A stretch of 64,000 nucleotides of DNA from Polyangium sp. y55x31 (GTDB lineage Bacteria; Myxococcota_A; Polyangia; Polyangiales; Polyangiaceae), in contig NZ_JARZHG010000029.1 in assembly GCF_029946505.1 (NCBI RefSeq), positions 1-64,000 on the forward strand, given 5' to 3'. Positions within the stretch are counted from its first letter, which is position 1; every line of letters begins with the position of its first letter. Positions 25,498 to 34,315 of this stretch are shown piece by piece. The notes beneath the pieces are model-generated. The model was not told the DNA's origin and searched no databases. It worked only from the letters and a program-made list of their open reading frames with translations. A program made the translations under genes and the position numbers.

Positions 25498-26921
25498 GAG
25501 GCGGCCGCGCGGCTCGGCTCCTGGGGATCGTCGGGGCGCTAAGCTCCGCGAGCCCCGCCTTGGCCGAGCCCCCGCGGACGAACGGCACGGCGAGCGCGAG
25601 CGCGGAGCCCTCGCGCGCTTCCGCCGTCCTGTTTCCCACGAAGATCCGGCGGCGTCCGGGGAGCACGGGCGAGCCGGGCGAAGGCGCGGAGCTCGTGCCG
25701 ATCGCGGGGCAGCTCGACGCGCTGCTCGCGGACGCGGCGCAGGATCTCGGGCTCGTGCTGGACCTCGATCAGCGAGGCGCGGCGCCCGACGACGAGGCCG
25801 AGCTCGTGGCGCTCTCGAGCTCGCTCGGAGGCACGCTGATCGTGCCGAGCGTGCAGGCGCGGGACAGCGAGATCGAGCTTCGGATCGTGCTCGCGGAGGC
25901 ATCGTCGCCCGAGCTTCGGGTGCGGATCGAGCGGGTGCGCCGCGACGAGCTTTCGGTGCGCGCGGTCGTGATGCTGAGGGATCTCGTGATGGGGCTGCGC
26001 TCGCAGCCGGCGCGGCGCGTCGAGCCGCGGCGCGCGCCCGAGGGGACGTTGACGTACCCCGCGAAGAGCGCGGGACGCACGGCGCTCGCGGTGAACGCGA
26101 CGCTCTTCGGCGGGGTGCTCGGGTATTCGATCCAGCGGGCGAGCGGGTCGGAGGATCCGCGGCTTTTGTATCCGCTGCTCGCGGTCGGCGCGGGCGGCGG
26201 GCTCGTGATGTCGGTCCTCGCCGCGGAGGAGTGGGACGTCAGCGTCGGATCCGCGTGGTTCGTCGCGTCGGGCGCGTGGTGGCCGACGATCGCGGGGCAC
26301 CTGATCTACGCGGGCCGGTTCGGCACGGCGTGGGCGGAGGGCGAGCAGTGGACGGCGGGGCTCGTGGCGGGAACGACGGGGCTCGCGGTCTCGACGCTGG
26401 GGCTCGCGCTGCGCGGGATGTCGGAGGGCGGGGCGCTGCTCGCGCATACGGGCGGCGGGCTCGGGCTCGTGCTCGGGGGCGTGACGGAGGGGCTCGTGCG
26501 GGGCAACGTGGACAGCTTCCCGATCACGGGGATGGGGTACGGCGCGGGGCTCGGCTGGCTCGCGGCGGCGGCGCTGGCGGTGCACTGGCGGCCCCCGGCG
26601 AACCGGGTGGTGGGGCTGGATCTCGGGGCGCTGCTCGGCGGGCTCGGCGGCGCGGCGCTCGGCAGCCCGCTTTTGCTCGACGGGCCGAACGAGACGCAGC
26701 AGCGGGTCTGGATCGGGATGACGGGCGGCATGACGCTCGCAGGGGCCGCGATCGGGTGGTTCATGACGAAGCCGAAGGCGGAAGCGCCGGAGAAACAGCG
26801 CAAGCAGGCGCACGGAGAGCTCTCGGGGACGCTGCCGGTCTTCGGGGTGATCGGGCAGAGCCAGGTGGGAGATCGGCGCGCGCCCGTCGTGGGGCTATCG
26901 TGGAGCGGGACGTTGCGCTAG
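25494..26921 (+). CDS. Exported/membrane protein of unknown function, apparent CTG start
   Basis: About 475 residues. A signal-like segment (RLLGIVGALSSASPALA) is followed by a domain of some 130 residues with LSSSLGGTLIVPSVQARDSE, then by eight or so hydrophobic Gly-rich membrane segments (AVNATLFGGVLGYSI, LLAHTGGGLGLVLGGV, MTGGMTLAGAAIGWFM). No ATG, GTG or TTG exists in this frame before the signal sequence; the best start is CTG at 25494, whose last two bases overlap the TGA of the preceding gene (CTGA), so reinitiation from that gene is likely. It is in one operon with the barrel protein and may work with it at the envelope. Confidence 0.7.
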   Translation: MRGGRAARLLGIVGALSSASPALAEPPRTNGTASASAEPSRASAVLFPTKIRRRPGSTGEPGEGAELVPIAGQLDALLADAAQDLGLVLDLDQRGAAPDDEAELVALSSSLGGTLIVPSVQARDSEIELRIVLAEASSPELRVRIERVRRDELSVRAVVMLRDLVMGLRSQPARRVEPRRAPEGTLTYPAKSAGRTALAVNATLFGGVLGYSIQRASGSEDPRLLYPLLAVGAGGGLVMSVLAAEEWDVSVGSAWFVASGAWWPTIAGHLIYAGRFGTAWAEGEQWTAGLVAGTTGLAVSTLGLALRGMSEGGALLAHTGGGLGLVLGGVTEGLVRGNVDSFPITGMGYGAGLGWLAAAALAVHWRPPANRVVGLDLGALLGGLGGAALGSPLLLDGPNETQQRVWIGMTGGMTLAGAAIGWFMTKPKAEAPEKQRKQAHGELSGTLPVFGVIGQSQVGDRRAPVVGLSWSGTLR

Positions 26922-26964
26922 AGCAGCGAGCGTTCGTCGCAGGCGGCGGACATCACGGAAGACC

Positions 26965-27912
26965 ATGAAGATCACGGTGAACGAGGCGCAGGCGGGGGTT
27001 CGTTTGGACAAGCTCCTGCTCGAGGTGATGCCGACGCTCGGGCGAGCGGGGGCGAAGCGGCTGTTCGAGGCCGGCAAGGTGCGGCTGCACGAGGGCGGAG
27101 GCGAGCGCGGGCGCAGGGTATCGAAGGGGGACGTGGCGCGCGCGGGGGACGTGGTCTCGGTCGAGCTCGAGCCGGCGTCGCTCGCGGGCGGCGCAGTGCC
27201 GGACGCGGAGGCGCCGCTCACGGTGGTGTTCGAGACGAGCCAGGTGGTCGTCCTCGACAAACCTGCGGGGCAACCGACGGCGCCGCTCGAGCCGGGGGAG
27301 CGGGGGACGCTCGCGAACGCGCTCGTTTCGCGGTACCCGGAGTGCGCGGGGATCGGCTTTTCGGCGCGGGAGCCGGGGCTGTGCCATCGGCTCGACACGG
27401 AGACGAGCGGGCTCGTGCTGGCGGCGCGGACGCGGGAGGCGTTCGAGGTGCTGACGGCGGCGATCAAGGAAGAGCGCCTCGACAAACGGTATTTGCTGGT
27501 CTGCGCGGCGAAAAATTTGCCGGAGACGGGGACGATCGAGATTCCGCTGGCGCCGCACCCGAAGGATCGGCGTCGGGTCTATCCGTGCGTGCACCCGCGC
27601 GACGTGGAGCGGTATGCGCCGCGGCCGGCGCACACGACGTACCGGAAGCTGTCGGAGCGGGGAGAATGGGCGCTCGTGGAGGCGCGGGCCGGGAAGGCGA
27701 CGCGGCATCAGATCCGGGCGCATTTCGCGGCGATCGGGCATCCGCTCGCGGGGGATACGCTTTACGGCGGGCAAAACGTGCCGGGGCTTTCGCGGCATGC
27801 ATTGCATGCGTCGCGGATCGCGTGGGGCGGGGATGCGAAGGTGCCGGCGTTCACGGCGAGCTCGCCGCTACCGGGGGACATTGCGGGGATCGTGGGGGAG
27901 GAGGGGGGCTGA
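26965..27912 (+). CDS. RluA-family pseudouridine synthase
   Basis: A 315-residue enzyme that isomerises uridine to pseudouridine in RNA. An S4 RNA-binding domain occupies residues 1-75 (VRLDKLLLEVMPTLGRAGAK). The catalytic loop is CHRLDTETSGLVLAA (Asp nucleophile), followed by KRYLLVCA and the motif TRHQIRAHFAAIGHPLAGD. Length and motif order fit the RluA/RluC/RluD group. The exact target (23S rRNA or tRNA site) cannot be told from sequence. It starts 43 bases after the previous gene. Confidence 0.93.
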   Translation: MKITVNEAQAGVRLDKLLLEVMPTLGRAGAKRLFEAGKVRLHEGGGERGRRVSKGDVARAGDVVSVELEPASLAGGAVPDAEAPLTVVFETSQVVVLDKPAGQPTAPLEPGERGTLANALVSRYPECAGIGFSAREPGLCHRLDTETSGLVLAARTREAFEVLTAAIKEERLDKRYLLVCAAKNLPETGTIEIPLAPHPKDRRRVYPCVHPRDVERYAPRPAHTTYRKLSERGEWALVEARAGKATRHQIRAHFAAIGHPLAGDTLYGGQNVPGLSRHALHASRIAWGGDAKVPAFTASSPLPGDIAGIVGEEGG

Positions 27913-27922
27913 GGCGGCCTTT

Positions 27923-28441
27923 TCAGAGCCCCTTCGGCCTCGGGACCTCTTTCTCCCGCTTCCGGATCCTCGCCGCCACCTGCTCCGCCGCCGCCATCAT
28001 CTCCTGCGTCGGAATCACCGCATCGCGCGGCCTCGGCATCCCGTAGCCCACCTCGTACGACTCCGTCTGGATCGGCGGCGGCGGTTTGCCCGTTCCTTTC
28101 GGGCCGATTCCCACCGAGAAGAAGATCTCGCCTCTTTGCAGCTCCACCCAGACCACGGATTCGTTCGTCGGGTAGAAGTTCACCACCTTCCACCCATTCA
28201 CCTCGGTCCCTACCGTGAGCCCGTCCAGCAATGCGACGAGCGCCGGATCGGGCGGCGCCGGGGCCGGGCCGAACGCGTCGGGCGGCGCGGGGACCAGGGC
28301 TTCCGCGGAACCGGCGGGGGGTGTTGGCGCGTTCGAGCTGCTGCTTTGCGCGGTCACCAGGAAGCCGAGCACGCCGAGCAGGAGCGCGGCGGCGGCGATC
28401 CGGGCGAACAGGCGAGGGGATTTTTCGGAAGGGGCGGTCAC
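27923..28441 (-). CDS. Membrane-anchored protein of unknown function
   Basis: A 172-residue protein with one N-terminal membrane anchor (IAAAALLLGVLGFLVTAQ), a Pro/Ala-rich linker and a small folded part (ALLDGLTVGTEVNGWKVVNF, VVWVELQRGEIFFSVGIGPK) with a mostly beta pattern, then a basic helical tail. The family is not recognised. It converges with the pseudouridine synthase gene, ten bases away, and lies 37 bases downstream of the next leftward gene, so it may share its transcript. Confidence 0.7.
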   Translation of the reverse strand: MTAPSEKSPRLFARIAAAALLLGVLGFLVTAQSSSSNAPTPPAGSAEALVPAPPDAFGPAPAPPDPALVALLDGLTVGTEVNGWKVVNFYPTNESVVWVELQRGEIFFSVGIGPKGTGKPPPPIQTESYEVGYGMPRPRDAVIPTQEMMAAAEQVAARIRKREKEVPRPKGL

Positions 28442-28478
28442 GGGCGCCCTCGAAGGAAGCGGGAAAACCTGCCCGGCG

Positions 28479-30341
28479 TCAAGCCGCGCGACCGTCCTCG
28501 GAGGCCGCGACGACCTGGGCCGACCGCCGAATGCCCGACCGCTCCTCCGACGCCTTGCGACCCTCGCGCAAGAGGCCCACGAGCCGCGTGACGAGGTCGG
28601 CCGTCATCCACGCCGTCGGCAAGCGCGGGACGAGCGTGATCGCCCGTTCCGTCGGCCGCTTTCCGCGCTGCGATCGGCCTTGCTGCGCGATCGCCTCCAC
28701 CGACTCCTCGCACGCCGTTCCCGTCGTCACGCGGAGCAGCACCTCGGGCGAGCGCAACGTCGAGCCCGCGGCCGGCGTGAGCACGACGCCGACCTCGAGC
28801 CCGGAAAAACCCGGGAGCGGTGAGCGCGGGACCACGGCGAGCCGCAGCTCGTCGGCCTTCGCGCTGCCCTCGGGCACCCGGATGCGCGGGACGATGCGGA
28901 CCTCTTCGCCGGCCTTTTTCGTCGCTTTGCGGACGCGCTTGGCGACGTCGCGCAGGAGCGGCGCGGCCGAGGCGACCGGGTCGGGCGGCAATTCCGCCAG
29001 CCGGCCCGTGCAGAAGAGCGCGAGCAGGGCCACGGCGTCGTAGGCGAAGAGCTCGGCGTGGTACATCGAGGTAGCCGAGACGAAATACACGGCCGCGCCG
29101 AGGAGGAGCAGGCCGAGCGCGAAGAGGGCTTTTCCGGCGCGGGTGGAGACGTCGAGCAGGCCTTCCTGCGCGGAGGGACGCGCGGCGCGGGCGAAGGCCT
29201 CTTCCTCGGAGATGGGTAGCCACGTGCCCGGGCCGCGCAGCGAGGAGGCGCGGATCCAGCGCGGGGCCCGGAACGCGGCGAACGCCGAGGCGAGCGCGAC
29301 GAGGAGCGCGCCCGCCGTGCCCGTGGACAAGGTGAGCTGCAAGGCGAGGCCCCCGACGAGCGCGAGGCCCGCGCCCGTCGCCCGCACGAAGAGCGGGGCC
29401 GGAATCAAGGGACGAGGCTCGGCGCCGGCCGCGCGCGCGGCGCGCTCGACCTCGCGGGTCTTCCAGGCGACGAGCAGGGCGTACAGGACAAACGCGAGGC
29501 CCCCGCCGAGGAGCACGAACATGCGGCGATCCGGTGCGAGCGCGGCCGGGACCGGGGACGCGGCGGTGGTGGGCTCGGCTTTCGGCGTCGTGACGTCGAG
29601 GGCGCGGGCGTCGAAGCGGACGAGCCAGGTGACGGGCTCGGCTTTCGGCGCGTACGGCCGCAAAAGTTCGAGCTCGTCGCGGCCCGTGGCCCGGCGGACA
29701 GTGGAGAGGACCGAGGGCGGCGCGGCGGATTCGCTCGTGGGATCGGCGGCGACGCCGGCCTCGTCGGGGCGCGGCTCGGTCGGGCCGGCGGGCAGGACGA
29801 AGGTGGCGCGCGCGGAGTCGAAGCCGTCTTCCCACGCGAGCCCGGTCCAGCGGAGCCGGGCCATGGAGCCGTCGCGCTGCACGAGGCCGCGGCGGAAGAG
29901 CTCGGTGCGGTACCGGACGAACACCACGAAGACGCCGCGCGACAAACCCTTGTCCGCGTCGAAGCGAATGCGCATGGCCGAGGGGCTCGGCTGGCCGTCC
30001 TCGCGCGGGCGGCTCGGCGGCGGCAGCATTTCCGTGGTGACGGGTACGGCCGAGGCGAGCGAGTTCGTGGCGGCGTCGCGGCCCGGGACCACGTAGCCGT
30101 CGGGCTCGGGCACGGCGTCGGCGTCGACGCCTTTCAGGTCGATCGATTTGAGCGGCCCGCCGGAGACGCGCAGCGTGATCTTGTGCTCGACGCGGGCCGA
30201 GCCGTCCTTGTTCACGTCGACCCGGACGTCGTCGCCCGCGACGTGCACGTCGACCCAGCCGAGGGCGGACGAAGGCCGCGTGACGAGGCCGAGGACGAGG
30301 CCGGAGGCCACGAGCCAAGGCCGGGCGACACGGATGGACAT
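28479..30341 (-). CDS. Large membrane protein with DUF2207-like N-terminal domain
   Basis: A 620-residue envelope protein. ATG 30341 is chosen because GGGAGG lies eight bases upstream and a signal sequence follows (VASGLVLGLVTRPSSALG). Residues 25-230 are an exported beta-rich domain with GWVDVHVAGDDVRVDVNKDG and an aromatic RLRWTGLAWEDGF core, resembling the start of DUF2207-type proteins. About five membrane helices follow (RMFVLLGGGLAFVLYALLVA, AGLALVGGLALQLTLS and others), then a cytoplasmic C-terminal domain with RKATKKAGEEVRIVPRIRV. Assignment to DUF2207 is tentative and the function is unknown. Confidence 0.7.
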   Translation of the reverse strand: MSIRVARPWLVASGLVLGLVTRPSSALGWVDVHVAGDDVRVDVNKDGSARVEHKITLRVSGGPLKSIDLKGVDADAVPEPDGYVVPGRDAATNSLASAVPVTTEMLPPPSRPREDGQPSPSAMRIRFDADKGLSRGVFVVFVRYRTELFRRGLVQRDGSMARLRWTGLAWEDGFDSARATFVLPAGPTEPRPDEAGVAADPTSESAAPPSVLSTVRRATGRDELELLRPYAPKAEPVTWLVRFDARALDVTTPKAEPTTAASPVPAALAPDRRMFVLLGGGLAFVLYALLVAWKTREVERAARAAGAEPRPLIPAPLFVRATGAGLALVGGLALQLTLSTGTAGALLVALASAFAAFRAPRWIRASSLRGPGTWLPISEEEAFARAARPSAQEGLLDVSTRAGKALFALGLLLLGAAVYFVSATSMYHAELFAYDAVALLALFCTGRLAELPPDPVASAAPLLRDVAKRVRKATKKAGEEVRIVPRIRVPEGSAKADELRLAVVPRSPLPGFSGLEVGVVLTPAAGSTLRSPEVLLRVTTGTACEESVEAIAQQGRSQRGKRPTERAITLVPRLPTAWMTADLVTRLVGLLREGRKASEERSGIRRSAQVVAASEDGRAA

Positions 30342-30406
30342 GGCCGTGACCTCCCACGGGGCGAGGTCACGGGCCAAGTTCTGGGTGTCGCCCCGCCGGT
30401 CCGGCG

Positions 30407-30754
30407 TCAGCTCAGGTCGCCGGGTCCCGTGGTCGTGGTGGTGGTGGTGCGCGTGATGGGTCGGCTCGGGAGGAAGGCGAAGACCGCGACGGCGATGCCG
30501 ACCACGATGTCGTTCGCGATGGCCCTTCCGCCGAAGTAACCGAGGACGAACGGCGCGATGATCAGCCACATGCCGAGCACGACGTTCACGAAACGCGCTT
30601 TTGGCGCCCAGAGGGCCACGATCGCCGAGGCCACGATCAGGATGCCGAGCAGGCGGTCATTGTTCACCGCGTAGGCGTCGACGTATCCGAGCACCGCCGG
30701 GGCGATGAGTAGCCAGATACCGAGTACGACATTGATCCATCGGGGCCATGTCAT
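30407..30754 (-). CDS. SPW-repeat membrane protein
   Basis: A 115-residue membrane protein with two SPW-type repeats: INVVLGIWLLIAPAVLGY and VNVVLGMWLIIAPFVLGYF, each a pair of membrane helices. The end is a Thr-rich tail (RTTTTTTTGPGD). SPW proteins are small inner-membrane proteins of unknown function, often found with stress-related genes. It lies between the large membrane protein and a His-rich small protein, all leftward, with gaps of 24-65 bases. Confidence 0.88.
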   Translation of the reverse strand: MTWPRWINVVLGIWLLIAPAVLGYVDAYAVNNDRLLGILIVASAIVALWAPKARFVNVVLGMWLIIAPFVLGYFGGRAIANDIVVGIAVAVFAFLPSRPITRTTTTTTTGPGDLS

Positions 30755-30778
30755 GGTGTTCTCCTCGGGCGATTGGTT

Positions 30779-30982
30779 TTACGCGGCGTGCCGCTTCTCG
30801 GCCTCCTGCTCGTGCCGCATTCCCTGTTCGTGATACCGCCGAGCCTCGATCGCGTGCCGGATAGCCTCGGCCTCGTTTCCCCGCTCGTGCTGCTCCGCGG
30901 CCATTCGATGGTGCACGGCTGCGTTCTCGAAGTGCTCGGCGGCCTTTCGATGGTGATCGGCCACGCTTTCGGTACGGATCAT
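30779..30982 (-). CDS. Small His/Glu/Ala-rich helical protein
   Basis: A 67-residue protein starting MIRTESVADHHRKAAEHF; GGAG lies six bases before the ATG. Longer versions of the frame have no ribosome site. The sequence is a near-periodic helix with imperfect repeats (HHRKAAEHFENAAVHHRMAA, then ARRYHEQGMRHEQEAEKRH). More than a sixth of the residues are His, clustered on one face, so binding of a metal or a TPR-like helical hairpin are possibilities. No named family is known to me. It is just upstream of the SPW-repeat gene and probably in its operon. Confidence 0.65.
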   Translation of the reverse strand: MIRTESVADHHRKAAEHFENAAVHHRMAAEQHERGNEAEAIRHAIEARRYHEQGMRHEQEAEKRHAA

Positions 30983-31100
30983 TCCTTGCTCCGTGGGCGA
31001 TTCGTGCCGCGAGGCGGCGTCCCCGACGATCCGATGCAAACAAAAGGCCCAGCCGCGGCGGACGAACTCGGCTGCGGCTGGGACATGGGTTCGAGCAATT

Positions 31101-31979
31101 TTACGAAGCACCATTGAGGCCCGATTTCCGGACCTCGATCTTGCCGTCGCGCACGCGCGTCTCGTAATGGGGCTCCGAGTCGGTCGCGGGGCCGACCATC
31201 ACACGGCCGTCGCGCAGCCGGAACTGCGAGCCGTGACAGGCGCACACGACACGCTCGCCGTCGAGGCGGCCCGCGCTGAGCGAGCAGCCGAGGTGCGTGC
31301 ACGTATCGCCGATCGCGTGGACGCGGCCGTTCGCGCGGGCGAGCAGGATCGGCGCGCCCTCGGCCACGACGCGGCGGAGCTGCCCTTCGACGAGCTCGTC
31401 ATTGCGCAGCACCGGCACGAAGCCCGAGGGCCCGCCTTGCTCGAAGGCCCGGTGGCTCACGCCGATCCCATAATGGTACGACATGACCCCGCCGAGCCAC
31501 GCGCTGCCGAGCACGACGCCGAAACCCGCCGTGGACGCGGCGATGCCCGCCCCGCGCCGCCCATTCTTGCGCAGGAGCAGCGAGATGCCGAAGAGGCTGG
31601 CCGCGATCGTGTTCAGCGCCGCGTGCACGAAGCCCACGCGCCGCGGTTTGCCGTCGAGGTAACTCCAGTCCGCGAGCCCCGCCATCGCCGCCACGCCCGC
31701 GGCCGCTAGACCGAAGGCGTGCGCGGTGAAGGCCGCGTCTGCGAGCGACTTCTTCCGCCGCCCGAGCCCGGCGATGTCCAGGACGACCCCCGTCGCCCAC
31801 GCGCCGACCGGGAAATCGGTGAGCGCCGCGTGGAGCGGGTGCCCGAGCCACGTCCCGTCGAGCGTCGTCCGGAGCTCCGGGCGTTTTTGCAGGACCGCCT
31901 GGACCGGCCGGTGCACGGCCTCAGCGAGTGTATCGACGCTCGTTCGATTCTCGACCGTCGTGAGCAGCGACGTCGCCAT
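31101..31979 (-). CDS. DUF2231 membrane domain fused to a Rieske [2Fe-2S] domain
   Basis: A 292-residue inner-membrane redox protein. ATG 31979 is chosen because AGGGG lies about seven bases upstream. Residues 45-180 are a DUF2231 domain of four helices (GHPLHAALTDFPVGAWATGV is its signature). Residues 195-290 are a Rieske ferredoxin with CTHLGCSL and CACHGSQF, the Cys/His pairs that hold the cluster. The Rieske domain would pass electrons to or from a membrane partner; the partner is not in view. The fusion is known in Actinobacteria and myxobacteria. Confidence 0.9.
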   Translation of the reverse strand: MATSLLTTVENRTSVDTLAEAVHRPVQAVLQKRPELRTTLDGTWLGHPLHAALTDFPVGAWATGVVLDIAGLGRRKKSLADAAFTAHAFGLAAAGVAAMAGLADWSYLDGKPRRVGFVHAALNTIAASLFGISLLLRKNGRRGAGIAASTAGFGVVLGSAWLGGVMSYHYGIGVSHRAFEQGGPSGFVPVLRNDELVEGQLRRVVAEGAPILLARANGRVHAIGDTCTHLGCSLSAGRLDGERVVCACHGSQFRLRDGRVMVGPATDSEPHYETRVRDGKIEVRKSGLNGAS

Positions 31980-32140
31980 CCGGTTCCCCTTTCGTGCTTC
32001 GGGGGCCACTCCCCCCGAACACGCCTCGCTGTGCAATCGCCGCGCCGGCCATGACGTTCGTGCCCTGCCTTCCGGGCCGCCGAGCACGAGCGTGATCGCG
32101 ATTTCGTGAGGGGCATGTCCGTTGCTATGGTCGACGGGCC

Positions 32141-32803
32141 ATGCCATTCACCCGATTTTTGCTTCCTTTCCTCGCGCTCGCGACCGGATGTGCCCAGGGC
32201 TCGTCCGGCGCGCTCGGCCAGACCGACACGACCGCGGCTTGCCCCCCGAGCGAGCTCGTCTGCGCCGTCGCCGGCATCGACGCCCCCATCGCCAAGGGCG
32301 CCACCTTGCCGATCCAGGTCTCCGTGACCTCCGAGGGCGCGGCCACGCCGCCGCTCTCGTTCGTCTCGGCAAACCCGGCGGTTTTCAAGATCGACGACGC
32401 CCGCATCCACGCCCTTTCGCCCGGGCTCGCCTCGATGCTCATCACAACCGAGGGTGAGCTTGTCGTCGACTTTCTACACGTCTGGGTCGCGGAAGCGGAC
32501 GCGTTGCGTTTGCACCGCGTGACCACCGGAGGCCTCCAGACCTCGCCTTTGCCCGCCGCGATGGAGATGCTCGTCGGCGACGAGCTCACCCTCGTCGCGT
32601 CGCCGCACCTCGGCCCGCAGCGGCTGCTCGGTGAGCTCGACGCGCAGTTCGAAGCCGATCCTGCGGTGGTCCTGATGCTCGACGAGGGCGTGGCCGGCAG
32701 CCGGCGTATCGTCGCCAAGGCCGCGGGCGAGACGAACGTCACCGTCAAGGCGCTCGACATCGAGGTCGCGGTCGCGCTGACCGTGCTGGAGGTGAAGCCG
32801 TGA
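32141..32803 (+). CDS. Putative lipoprotein
   Basis: A 220-residue lipoprotein with signal FLLPFLALATGCAQ (lipobox ATGC). The mature part is beta-rich with an Ig-like look (LPIQVSVTSEGAATPPLSFV, then NPAVFKIDDARIHALSPGLA, TNVTVKALDIEVAVALTV), like bacterial Ig-like domains of BIG2 type, where a 'value/sense of sequence' pattern is repeated. Its stop overlaps the start of a second lipoprotein (GTGA), forming a two-gene operon. The function is unknown. Confidence 0.78.
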   Translation: MPFTRFLLPFLALATGCAQGSSGALGQTDTTAACPPSELVCAVAGIDAPIAKGATLPIQVSVTSEGAATPPLSFVSANPAVFKIDDARIHALSPGLASMLITTEGELVVDFLHVWVAEADALRLHRVTTGGLQTSPLPAAMEMLVGDELTLVASPHLGPQRLLGELDAQFEADPAVVLMLDEGVAGSRRIVAKAAGETNVTVKALDIEVAVALTVLEVKP

Positions 32804-33207
32804 GCCCTCGCGCCGCCCTCCTGCTCCTCGCCGCCGCCGCGCTCGCCGCGGGCTGCGAACCCACGCTCACCGCGCTCACCGTCGCGCCGCCGACCGCGGT
32901 CGCCGAGTGTGACGACGCCGCGAAGGACGTGCGCCTCTCGGAAGGCATCGCGCTCGCGATCGAGTGCACCTACCAGGGCAGCCCCTGCGAGGACGCGACC
33001 ATGAGCTCGAGTGATCCGGACGTCGTGCGCGTCATGCCCGGCTTCGTGGATCTGCTCGCGCCGGGCGACGCCTACCAGCGGTATCCCGCCGACGTGCCGC
33101 GCTCCGTGTTCATCTTCGTCGGGGGCAAGCCCGGCGACGCCACGGTCACCCTCACGTCGACCGATGCCAATGCGACGGTCGACGTCAAGGTGCTCCCGCT
33201 TCCCTGA
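32800..33207 (+). CDS. Putative small lipoprotein
   Basis: A 135-residue lipoprotein starting with GTG, overlapping the preceding stop. Signal LLLLAAAALAAGCEP with lipobox AAGC. The mature domain has two Cys pairs (CDDAAKDVRLSEGIALAIEC; CED) and an Ig-like beta pattern ending in DATVTLTSTDANATVDVKVL, similar to the C-terminal strand of the first lipoprotein. The two probably form related domains of one envelope complex. Confidence 0.75.
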   Translation: MSPRAALLLLAAAALAAGCEPTLTALTVAPPTAVAECDDAAKDVRLSEGIALAIECTYQGSPCEDATMSSSDPDVVRVMPGFVDLLAPGDAYQRYPADVPRSVFIFVGGKPGDATVTLTSTDANATVDVKVLPLP

Positions 33208-33395
33208 AGACCTGCCCGGGGGTGCCGTGGCTTCGGCCGTTGCCTCCCGTTTTTCGCCGGATTTCCGCCCTCCCGGGACGCGGTTCTCGGCGGATTCTGG
33301 GGAAGCACAATTTCACGCGCCGCCGGCTCAGGTGGAACTTGATGCTGGAGGGCATCTTCCCGTATGTAGGAGGGACGCATCGGAGACCATCGGGG

Positions 33396-34235
33396 ATGAC
33401 GGACACAACCGACGAGTCGGTAGTGGTGGAGGGGAAGCGGATCGAGCGCGTCCTGGAGGCGCTTTCGCTCGCTTCCGTCGGGGCCTTCGACGAGGCCATC
33501 GGGCTCTCCGGCGCGCTGACAGAGGACCGCTTCGGGGCGCTCGAAGAGAGCCTGCTCGTGCTTTTGCGGGAGCTCAAGCAGACCCGCGAAGAGCACGACA
33601 AGGCGATGAGTGATCTCGAGGCGTCGCGGCGCGATCTCGAGGAGCAGCTCGCCACCGTGGAGCGGCAGCGCATCGCGATCCGCGAGCTCAGCGTGCCCAT
33701 CATCGACGTGTGGGACGACGTGCTCACGTTGCCGCTCGTCGGCGCGATCGACAGCGCGCGCGCCGCCGAGATGACCGAGAAGCTCTTGCAGCGGATCGCG
33801 GATCGCGGCGCGGAGTACGTGATCATCGATCTGACGGGCGTCGACGTGGTCGACACGATGACGGCCGCGCACCTCGTGCGATTGACGCACGCGGCGAAGC
33901 TGCTCGGCGCGAAGTGCGTGCTCACGGGCGTGCGTCCCGACGTGGCGCGTACGCTCGTGGAGATCGGCGTGCACCTCGGCGGGCTCATGACGCTCCGCAC
34001 GCTGAAGGACGGCCTGCGCGCCTGCCTCAACATGCGCGAGGCCGACCGCATCAGCCTGCGCAAGAAGCCCGGCGAAGGCGACAAGGACAAGAAGGCGCAG
34101 GCCTCGAAGGACGAAGGTCAAGACCGCGCGATGAGCCGCGGCGAACGCCGCCAGCGGCCGCCGCGGCCGGAAGCTTCGTCGAGCCCGTCGACGGCGCCGT
34201 TGTCGCTGCCGGTGTCCGAGGACGTCGGGGTGTAG
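33396..34235 (+). CDS. RsbR-like STAS-domain regulator
   Basis: A 279-residue cytoplasmic protein. Residues 20-85 are a helical N-terminal domain leading into a coiled coil (EEHDKAMSDLEASRRDLEEQ). Residues 95-210 are an STAS domain: VPIIDVWDDVLTLPLVGAID, IIDLTGVDVVDTMTAAHLVR and CVLTGVRPDVARTLVEIG. This matches RsbR/RsbS-type stressosome proteins; the VVDTMTAAH Thr corresponds to the usual phosphorylated position. The Lys-rich and Pro-rich tail is disordered. RsbT-like kinase genes are not adjacent. ATG 33396 is favoured over upstream starts because STAS proteins begin near the helical domain. It ends at a strong terminator. Confidence 0.85.
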   Translation: MTDTTDESVVVEGKRIERVLEALSLASVGAFDEAIGLSGALTEDRFGALEESLLVLLRELKQTREEHDKAMSDLEASRRDLEEQLATVERQRIAIRELSVPIIDVWDDVLTLPLVGAIDSARAAEMTEKLLQRIADRGAEYVIIDLTGVDVVDTMTAAHLVRLTHAAKLLGAKCVLTGVRPDVARTLVEIGVHLGGLMTLRTLKDGLRACLNMREADRISLRKKPGEGDKDKKAQASKDEGQDRAMSRGERRQRPPRPEASSSPSTAPLSLPVSEDVGV

Positions 34236-34275
34236 CGGCGGGGCGATTCGTTCGTCTTCGAACGAATTTCTCAGG

Positions 34276-34307
34276 AAAGCCCTTCTCCCCGGCGGGAGAA
34301 GGGCTTT
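34276..34307. terminator. Bidirectional intrinsic terminator
   Basis: A perfect 14-bp stem, AAAGCCCTTCTCCC and GGGAGAAGGGCTTT, with loop CGGC. The A/T ends on each side give a short T-run in both directions. It separates the STAS gene (rightward) from the ClpA/C-like gene (leftward), which converge here. Confidence 0.92.
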
Positions 34308-34315
34308 CGTGCTTC

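Noticed and set aside
28820-30096. Rightward frames over the large membrane protein gene
   Set aside because: They are antisense, Ser/Arg/Ala-rich and without domains, while the leftward frame has a signal sequence and membrane helices.
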